A DNA stretch of 11,154 nucleotides from CAZYVA01 sp964650695 (GTDB taxonomy: Bacteria; Bacillota; Clostridia; Lachnospirales; Lachnospiraceae): assembly GCA_964650695.1 (NCBI GenBank), contig CAZYVA010000061.1, forward strand, positions 1 to 11,154, in the 5' to 3' direction. Both the position numbers and the translations under genes were made by a program. A model generated the notes under the pieces. It worked only from the letters and a program-made list of their open reading frames with translations. It did not search any database and was not told where the DNA came from. Position 1 is the first letter of the stretch, and every line of letters begins with the position of its first letter. Shown piece after piece: positions 6,253 to 11,154 of the stretch.

Positions 6253-7402
6253 CGGTTTCCCCCTTCTCGCTCTCTTCCTTTTTCCCTGAGGGCAGCGTCA
6301 CAATAAACTGTGTCTTCACATCATCGCTCTTCGCCATCACCCTGCCGCCGTGGAGCTCCACGATCTCCTTCGCGATCGCAAGCCCCAGGCCGGCGCCCCC
6401 GGTACCGCTCGGACGCGAACCGTCCACCCGGTAAAATTTCTCAAAAATCGCCTGCAGCTTATCCCCTGGGATCCGGTCCCCCTTATTCGTAAAGACGATC
6501 TCGATGTCTTTCCCTTTCGTCCGCGCACAGATCAATATTTTTGTGTTTGGATAGCAATAGGAAACCGCGTTCCTCAAAATATTGTCAAACACCCTGGCCA
6601 GCTTGTCCGGATCCCCGAAAACCTCCAGGTTTTCCTCTACGTCCACCTCGCACGCCAGTTGTTTTTCCTGCAGCACCCCATAAAGCTCGTCCGCTAGCTG
6701 TTCCAGCATGAAAGAAAGGTTGATGTCCGCCGGCTCCAGCGGGATATCCTGCAAGTTGTACCGGGTAATATCAAAAAACTCATTGATCAGCTCGCCCAGC
6801 CGTACCGATTTTTCCAGGGCAATGTGGGTATATTTTTCCCGTTCGTCCCCGTTCATGCGCGGGTTGGCGTCCAGCATCGTCAAGTATGCCACGATCGACG
6901 TCAGGGGCGTTTTTAAATCATGGGCCAAAAACAGCACCAAATCATTTTTCTTTTTCTCCGATTCCGCCGCCTCCAGCTCCTGGCGGTGCAGCGTCGCCTT
7001 GATCTCGTTCAGCCGGATCTCCAGGGGCTTCAGCTCCGTGATCAGGCGTACCGGCTCATGGGAATCCGAAACAATGTTTTCTATCCCGTCCCCAATCTGG
7101 TCCAGGTATTTCGTCATCTTGGACAGCGCAACATAAAAGAACAGCGCAAACAGGAGCAGGAAACCCACGATCATGTAGAACATCTTATTATCGCCGATCA
7201 GACGCCAGTAAAGGTCGATCGCGGTCTGCTCACGCACATGGAACGCCATCAGGACGCTGACAAACGTGTTTGCAAAGCTGTCATTGTAGATCCCGTCCAC
7301 GACAAAATCCAACAAAAATCCTCCCACCATGACCGTCAATGCCGTGACAAGGACGGTCTGGAGGAGGATGGAAAATTTCAATTTGCGGTAATTATTCTTC
7401 AA
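6140..7402 (-). CDS. VanS-like sensor histidine kinase
   Basis: This 420-residue membrane kinase has two membrane segments (about 10-33 and 73-94) enclosing a short 40-residue outer loop. A HAMP-like linker follows (about 95-147). The phosphoacceptor motif FLAHDLKTPLTS carries His161. The ATPase domain shows the N box (Asn274 in DNILRNAV), a degenerate G1 (NKG in place of DxG, as in VanS), IFEKFYRVD, and the G2 loop GTGGAGLGLAIAKEI. Wording such as HDLKTPLTSI, FFDITRYNLQ and GDPDKLARVFDNILRNA is very close to VanS. The start is a TTG overlapping the regulator stop by 11 bases, with GGGG 7 bases before it; no usable ATG lies nearby. The kinase fold ends near residue 371, but the frame runs on for about 50 residues as a Lys/Arg-rich tail, of which residues 384-420 overlap the nuclease gene. 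The signal sensed is unknown. Confidence 0.92.
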   Translation of the reverse strand: MKNNYRKLKFSILLQTVLVTALTVMVGGFLLDFVVDGIYNDSFANTFVSVLMAFHVREQTAIDLYWRLIGDNKMFYMIVGFLLLFALFFYVALSKMTKYLDQIGDGIENIVSDSHEPVRLITELKPLEIRLNEIKATLHRQELEAAESEKKKNDLVLFLAHDLKTPLTSIVAYLTMLDANPRMNGDEREKYTHIALEKSVRLGELINEFFDITRYNLQDIPLEPADINLSFMLEQLADELYGVLQEKQLACEVDVEENLEVFGDPDKLARVFDNILRNAVSYCYPNTKILICARTKGKDIEIVFTNKGDRIPGDKLQAIFEKFYRVDGSRPSGTGGAGLGLAIAKEIVELHGGRVMAKSDDVKTQFIVTLPSGKKEESEKGETDEIHTHRRRAFGGKPRRRKRVPKSKGKGDLGQPGTDR

Positions 7403-8081
7403 CCTTGTACCCCACTCCCCACACGGTCTTGATGAAATCGGACTTTCCTGTGGGTGCGCTCATCTTCTCCCGGAGGTGGCGGATATGCACCATCACGGTA
7501 TTGTTGCTGTTTTTGTAATACTTCTCATGCCAGACCTTTTCAAAAAGTTCCTCCGAGCTGAGGACTTTCCCCCGGTTTTCACACAGGAGCCAAAGCACGT
7601 CAAACTCGATCGGCGTCAGCGTCAGCGGGACCTCGTTGTAAATGCATTCATGGGAAGTCCGGTCCAGAAACAGGCCCCCGAAGTCTATCACATTCCCTGT
7701 GTCCCGTACGCCATCATTGTACTGGTTGCAGCGGCGAAGCTGCGCCTTCACCCGCGCAACCAGCTCCAGCGGATTGAAGGGCTTGGGGATGTAATCATCC
7801 GCCCCCAGCGTAAGCCCGGTAATTTTATCCATATATTCTGTTTTTGCCGTCAGCATGATGACCGGGAATGTATAGCGCTGGCGGATCTGCTTCAGGATCT
7901 GGAAACCATCCACGTCCGGCAGCATGATATCCAGGATCGCCAGGTCGATCTTCGTGCTGCGGATACAGGAAAGCGCATCTTCGCCCGTGTAAAATTTAAA
8001 AACGTTATACTGGTCATTTTTCAGATACAGTTCAATAACGTCCGCGATCTCCTTTTCATCATCCACAACTAAAATGTTCAT
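7392..8081 (-). CDS. VanR-like OmpR/PhoB-family response regulator
   Basis: This 229-residue regulator has a receiver domain (1-118) with acidic pocket Asp7/Asp8, phosphoacceptor Asp51 (AILDIMLPD), Thr78 and Lys100 (YIPKPFNPLEL). A winged-helix DNA-binding domain follows (about 132-228, LTLTPIEFDVLWLLCENRGKVLSSEELF to TVMVHIRHLREKM and KTVWGVGYKVEE). The text closely follows VanR of the vancomycin resistance systems. Its partner kinase starts 11 bases before its stop, so translation is probably coupled. The ATG has GGGAGAAG upstream. No vanH/vanA/vanX-type ligase or peptidase gene is in the window, so a resistance role is not supported; downstream genes encode a nuclease-ATPase pair instead. 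The 99-base region upstream shows no clear promoter. Confidence 0.94.
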   Translation of the reverse strand: MNILVVDDEKEIADVIELYLKNDQYNVFKFYTGEDALSCIRSTKIDLAILDIMLPDVDGFQILKQIRQRYTFPVIMLTAKTEYMDKITGLTLGADDYIPKPFNPLELVARVKAQLRRCNQYNDGVRDTGNVIDFGGLFLDRTSHECIYNEVPLTLTPIEFDVLWLLCENRGKVLSSEELFEKVWHEKYYKNSNNTVMVHIRHLREKMSAPTGKSDFIKTVWGVGYKVEE

Positions 8082-8104
8082 AGTCCCGCTTCTCCCTTAA
8101 ATCC

Positions 8105-8116
8105 CGGCCCGGGCCG
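8105..8116. repeat. All-G/C palindrome upstream of the response regulator
   Basis: CGGCCCGGGCCG is a perfect 12-bp palindrome 23 bases before the regulator ATG. On minus an alternative stem CCGGGC/GCCCGG can form just before it. There is no T-run, so termination after asnS is not assured. It may be an operator, a leader hairpin or a chance product of a very GC-rich gap. Confidence 0.35.
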
Positions 8117-8180
8117 CACCGCCGCCCGGATGGTCCCGCCCCGCCGCCGCTTTGTCCGCACGCCAAAGCCGGTCCGCCGC

Positions 8181-9572
8181 TCAGATATCACAGTTATGGA
8201 CGGTCCTCGGAAATGGGATCACGTCCCGGATATTCCCCATCCCGGTCAGATACATCACGCACCGCTCAAACCCCAGCCCGAAGCCGGCGTGCCGGGCCGT
8301 GCCATACTTACGCAGATCCAAATAGAATCCGTAATCTTCTTTTTTCAGCCCCAGCTCCTCCATCCGCAGGAGCAGCTTCCCGTAATCCTCTTCCCTCTGG
8401 CTGCCGCCAATGATCTCGCCGATGCCCGGCACCAGGCAGTCCATGGCGGCCACGGTCTTCCCGTCTTTGTTCATCTTCATATAAAATGCCTTGATGTCCT
8501 TCGGGTAGTCCGTCACAAACACCGGCCGCTTGAACACCTGTTCCGTCAGATAACGCTCATGCTCCGTCTGCAGGTCCGCCCCCCAGGACATTTTGTATTC
8601 AAATTGATCGTTCTGTTTCTCCAAAATCTGAACCGCCTCCGTGTAAGCCACCCGGACGAACGCATTGGAGACTACGTTATCCAAACGCTCCAGCAGGCCC
8701 TTGTCCACAAAGGAATTGAAGAAAGCCATCTCCTCCGGCGCATGTTCCAGCACGTAGCGGATGACATATTTCAGCATGTCCTCTGCCAGCGCCATATCAT
8801 CATCCAGGTCCGCAAACGCCATCTCCGGCTCGATCATCCAGAACTCCGCCGCGTGCCTGGGCGTGTTGGAGTTTTCCGCCCGGAACGTCGGGCCGAACGT
8901 GTACACGTTCCCAAATGCCAGCGCGTAGGCTTCCGCGTTCAACTGCCCGCTTACCGTAAGGCTTGTCCTTTTCCCAAAAAAATCCTGTGAGTCATCGACG
9001 CTTCCGTCCCCGCGCCTCGGCAGATCCTCCATATCCAGCGTCGTCACGCGGAACATCTCGCCCGCGCCCTCGCAGTCGCTCCCGGTGATCAGCGGCGTAT
9101 GCACGTAGACGAACCCCCGGTCCTGGAAAAATTTGTGCAGCGCGTAAGCGGCCAGTGAGCGCACCCGGAACACCGCCTGGAACGTATTGGTCCGTGGACG
9201 CAGATGGGGCATGGTGCGCAGGAACTCAAAGCTATGCCGCTTTTTCTGCAAAGGATAATCCGGCGCGGACGCGCCTTCCACCGTCACCGCATCCGCCTGG
9301 ACCTCAAAAGGCTGCTTCGCCTGCGGCGTCGCGACAAGCTTCCCGGACACCACCACCGCCGCCCCGGCGTTCAGGTGGGAAATCTCCGCAAAGTTCTCCA
9401 TCCTGTCATGGTAAACGGCCTGCAAGGGCTGAAAAAACGTGCCGTCGTTGATAACGATAAACCCAAATGTCTTCGAGCTGCGGATACTGCGCACCCAGCC
9501 GCCGACGGTGACCTCCCGGCCTATATATGCATCCTGGTTTTTATATAAATCCCGAATCTTAACCAAATCCAT
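8181..9572 (-). CDS. asnS: Asparaginyl-tRNA synthetase
   Basis: This 463-residue class IIb synthetase charges tRNA-Asn with asparagine using ATP. An N-terminal OB-fold anticodon-binding domain (about 1-105, VTVGGWVRSIRSSKTFGFI) is followed by the catalytic domain. Motif 2 lies at about 226-252 (FGPTFRAENSNTPRHAAEF), and motif 3 at the C-terminus (430-463, GFGLGFERCVMYLTGMGNIR). TFRAENSNTPRHAAEFWMIEPE and the family-typical length point to AsnRS rather than AspRS. The ATG at 9572 is chosen, although the frame stays open to 9824: it gives the normal MDLVKIRDLY start and has AAGGAG 10 bases upstream, while the extension is Arg/Lys-rich and runs back into the dehydrogenase gene. A promoter and hairpin lie in the 172-base gap upstream. 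No T-box motif was seen. Confidence 0.97.
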   Translation of the reverse strand: MDLVKIRDLYKNQDAYIGREVTVGGWVRSIRSSKTFGFIVINDGTFFQPLQAVYHDRMENFAEISHLNAGAAVVVSGKLVATPQAKQPFEVQADAVTVEGASAPDYPLQKKRHSFEFLRTMPHLRPRTNTFQAVFRVRSLAAYALHKFFQDRGFVYVHTPLITGSDCEGAGEMFRVTTLDMEDLPRRGDGSVDDSQDFFGKRTSLTVSGQLNAEAYALAFGNVYTFGPTFRAENSNTPRHAAEFWMIEPEMAFADLDDDMALAEDMLKYVIRYVLEHAPEEMAFFNSFVDKGLLERLDNVVSNAFVRVAYTEAVQILEKQNDQFEYKMSWGADLQTEHERYLTEQVFKRPVFVTDYPKDIKAFYMKMNKDGKTVAAMDCLVPGIGEIIGGSQREEDYGKLLLRMEELGLKKEDYGFYLDLRKYGTARHAGFGLGFERCVMYLTGMGNIRDVIPFPRTVHNCDI

Positions 9573-9677
9573 TGTTACGAAACTCCTTCTTGCCCTTCCT
9601 TCCACGATGGCCGCCATCAGCGATGTCCCGCCGATCGCCAGCTCTGGGGCCCCTTTTTTGATTCCTTCATAGTCCTG

Positions 9678-9697
9678 GCAAACGGCATGTCGTTTGC
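9678..9697. repeat. Hairpin at the predicted 5' end of the asnS transcript
   Basis: GCAAACG (9678-9684) pairs with CGTTTGC (9691-9697) across a 6-base loop. It begins about 5 bases downstream (on minus) of the predicted -10 element, so it would form the very start of the transcript. It could stabilise the RNA or act as an operator. It has no following T-run on minus. Confidence 0.5.
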
Positions 9698-9701
9698 TAT
9701 A

Positions 9702-9730
9702 GATATAACATACTCTCCGCCCAAATGCAA
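9702..9730 (-). promoter_or_regulatory. asnS: Likely sigma-A promoter of asnS
   Basis: On minus, TTGCAT (-35, 9725-9730) is separated by exactly 17 bases from TATATC (-10, 9702-9707), in an AT-rich patch of an otherwise GC-rich gap. Transcription would start near 9695, giving a leader of about 125 bases before asnS. The hexamers match the consensus only partly. Confidence 0.5.
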
Positions 9731-9744
9731 GCCGGACCTTCCGC

Positions 9745-10926
9745 CTATCCCTTCGCCATCTTGTAGATTTCCATGATATCTTCTTTCCCCAGCTTCCTGA
9801 CGCAGCCAACGGTACGCTTGCCAAAGAACGTGCATTTTTCCGCCATCTCCTCTATCTGGGCGTCTGTGGGCTCAACGCCCAGTTCCTTCAGGGAAACCGG
9901 CATACCGACAGAACGGTAAAATCCCTCCATCGCCTGGATACCTGCGAGGGCCGTCTGTCCGTCGTCCTCTCCATGCGGGACGCCCATCACATTCTCCGCC
10001 AGCTTCACAAAACGCCCGATGCTCTCTTTATAAACGTATCTCGCCCAGCTCCCCCATACGGCGGCCAGGCCCGCGCCATGCGCCACGTCGAACATTCCTC
10101 CAATCTCATGCTCGATCTGGTGGGACGCCCAGTCGCCGCCGTCCGTCCCGCATCCGGTCAGCCCATTGTGGGAAAGGCTTCCCGCCCACATCACTTCCGC
10201 GCGCGCCTCATAGTTTTCTGGATCCTCTTTCAGGATTTTCGCGTTTTTTAATACGGTACGCAGGAGGGCTTCACTGATCCCATCGGTTATTTCCATATTT
10301 TCACCATGGTTTAAATACCGCTCCATCGTATGCATCATAATGTCCACACAGCCGCACTGGGTCTGGTACGGCGGCAGCGTGTAAGTCAACTCCGGATCCA
10401 TGATGGCGAACTTGCAGCGGCAGACGTCGCTGTTGGTCCCGCGTTTCAGCCATCCATCCTCATTCGTGATGACCGAGGAATTGCTCATCTCGCTCCCGGC
10501 CGCCGCAATCGTCAGGACCGCCCCGATCGGCAGGCATGCTTCCGGCTCCCTTACTCCATCATAAAAATCCCATACGTCGCCCTCATTCGCCACGCCGTAC
10601 CCGATCGCCTTGGAAGAGTCGATCACGCTCCCGCCGCCTACCGCAAGGATAAAGTCCACGCCCTCTTCCTTGCACAGCTTGATCCCTTTGCGTACCAGGG
10701 AAAGGTGCGGGTTTGGGACAACGCCGCCAAGCATCACACAGGCGATCCCTTCCGCCTGAAGGGATCGGCATACTTTGTCCAGCAGCCCGGATTTTTTTGC
10801 GCTGCCCCCTCCATAATGCACAAGGACTTTTTTACATCCCAAATCCTTGACGAACTTCCCGGTTTCATTTTCTGTCCCCTTGCCAAATACAACCTTTGTA
10901 GGCGTATAATACTGAAAATTATGCAT
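9745..10926 (-). CDS. Iron-containing alcohol dehydrogenase, BdhA/YqhD-like
   Basis: This 393-residue group III alcohol dehydrogenase probably reduces aldehydes such as butanal to alcohols with NAD(P)H during fermentation. The N-terminal dinucleotide domain has VLVHYGGGSAKKSG (34-47) and AVGGGSVIDSSKAI (95-108). The metal site is formed by Asp195 and His199 (GCVDIMMHTMERY), His269 (WASHQIEHE) and His283 (DVAHGAG), matching the spacing of the Asp194, His198, His267 and His281 ligands of E. coli YqhD. Length and text resemble Clostridium butanol dehydrogenases (YGGGS, GSEM, YEARA-MWA-SL). The ATG has AAAGGAG 8 bases upstream. asnS follows after 172 bases with its own promoter, so the gene is probably monocistronic. 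Substrate and cofactor preference cannot be fixed from sequence alone. Confidence 0.94.
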   Translation of the reverse strand: MHNFQYYTPTKVVFGKGTENETGKFVKDLGCKKVLVHYGGGSAKKSGLLDKVCRSLQAEGIACVMLGGVVPNPHLSLVRKGIKLCKEEGVDFILAVGGGSVIDSSKAIGYGVANEGDVWDFYDGVREPEACLPIGAVLTIAAAGSEMSNSSVITNEDGWLKRGTNSDVCRCKFAIMDPELTYTLPPYQTQCGCVDIMMHTMERYLNHGENMEITDGISEALLRTVLKNAKILKEDPENYEARAEVMWAGSLSHNGLTGCGTDGGDWASHQIEHEIGGMFDVAHGAGLAAVWGSWARYVYKESIGRFVKLAENVMGVPHGEDDGQTALAGIQAMEGFYRSVGMPVSLKELGVEPTDAQIEEMAEKCTFFGKRTVGCVRKLGKEDIMEIYKMAKG

Positions 10927-11008
10927 GTCGTTTTCTCCTTTCTGGTTTCATTGATAACATCCCCCAAGCAAAGCCATCCCGGCTTCCGCTTCACAGCCGC
11001 TGGCGCAC

Positions 11009-11018
11009 GGCTATAGCC
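11009..11018. promoter_or_regulatory. Palindrome at the predicted start site of the alcohol dehydrogenase gene
   Basis: GGCTATAGCC is a perfect 10-bp palindrome immediately downstream of the -10 element and spans the expected transcription start. This is a usual repressor position. It does not resemble the Rex consensus (TTGTTAA...TTAACAA). Short hairpins (AGCCG/CGGCT and AAGCC/GGCTT) follow in the leader. Confidence 0.4.
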
Positions 11019-11019
11019 T

Positions 11020-11028
11020 ATTATAACA
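11020..11028 (-). promoter_or_regulatory. Extended -10 promoter of the alcohol dehydrogenase gene
   Basis: On minus, TGTTATAAT holds a consensus TATAAT (11020-11025) with the TGn extension (11026-11028). No good -35 lies at 17 bases; a TTGACC lies too far upstream (25-base spacing). Extended -10 promoters can work without a -35. The leader would be about 85 bases. Confidence 0.6.
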
Positions 11029-11101
11029 TTTTCTATTTATATAATACCAGGGTCAAAAGTACGCAGTGTTTTTCGTGCAAAATTGGCGGATTATGAATGG
11101 C

Positions 11102-11131
11102 TTGACACCCTCCCCCTCTTCGGCGTACAAT
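11102..11131 (+). promoter_or_regulatory. Outward plus-strand sigma-A promoter at the right edge
   Basis: TTGACA (11102-11107) is followed after 18 bases by TACAAT (11126-11131), a near-consensus pair. It points out of the window, away from the alcohol dehydrogenase gene, so a gene divergent from it is expected to the right. The spacer is C-rich. Confidence 0.65.
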
Positions 11132-11154
11132 TGCTACGGATAAAAAGAATCGCT

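Noticed and set aside
6140..8081. Vancomycin resistance cluster
   Set aside because: The regulator and kinase resemble VanR/VanS, but no D-Ala ligase, VanH dehydrogenase or VanX/VanY peptidase gene is in the window; the following genes encode a nuclease and an ATPase.
9573..9824. N-terminal extension of asnS (547-residue form)
   Set aside because: The extension overlaps the dehydrogenase gene, is Arg/Lys-rich with no family resemblance, and a normal start with a good ribosome site exists at 9572.

Overview
The window reads as chromosomal DNA of a spore-forming, strictly anaerobic Bacillota, most likely a Lachnospiraceae-type Clostridium relative with moderately high GC. The grounds are a sporulation gene (spmA), an oxygen-sensitive class III ribonucleotide reductase (nrdD), a BdhA-type alcohol dehydrogenase, a VanRS-like two-component pair and codons rich in G/C at third positions. 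This is inferred from protein resemblance recalled by eye; no search was run.

Layout, left to right. The 3' end of spmA (+) enters from the left edge and ends at 334. It abuts, with no spacer, the stop of a convergent small serine recombinase (335-952, -). A terminator at 1091-1135 closes nrdD (1190-3376, -). nrdD has a 279-base upstream region holding a tandem pair of NrdR boxes whose centres are 32 bp apart, plus a GC-rich leader with palindromes. Next, also on minus, is a run read in the order response regulator (7392-8081), histidine kinase (6140-7402), Mre11/SbcD-like metallophosphoesterase (5200-6252) and a compact Rad50/YhaN-like ATPase with a central membrane hairpin (3656-5185). These four genes overlap or nearly touch. 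Upstream of them lie asnS (8181-9572, -) with its own likely promoter, and an iron-containing alcohol dehydrogenase (9745-10926, -) with an extended -10 promoter. At the far right a strong promoter-like sequence points out of the window on plus.

How the genes fit together. asnS, nrdD and adh are housekeeping or fermentation genes. The unit of most interest is the four-gene sensor/nuclease cluster: a VanR/VanS-like sensor pair physically coupled to an Mre11/Rad50-like pair whose ATPase appears membrane-tethered. The 99-base gap between asnS and the response regulator has no evident promoter, so the cluster may be fed partly by asnS readthrough. The left end looks like a rearrangement or insertion point: spmA lacks its usual neighbour spmB downstream, nrdD lacks its usual neighbour nrdG downstream, and a recombinase gene sits between them.

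No tRNA, rRNA, CRISPR array, insertion sequence or complete prophage was seen.
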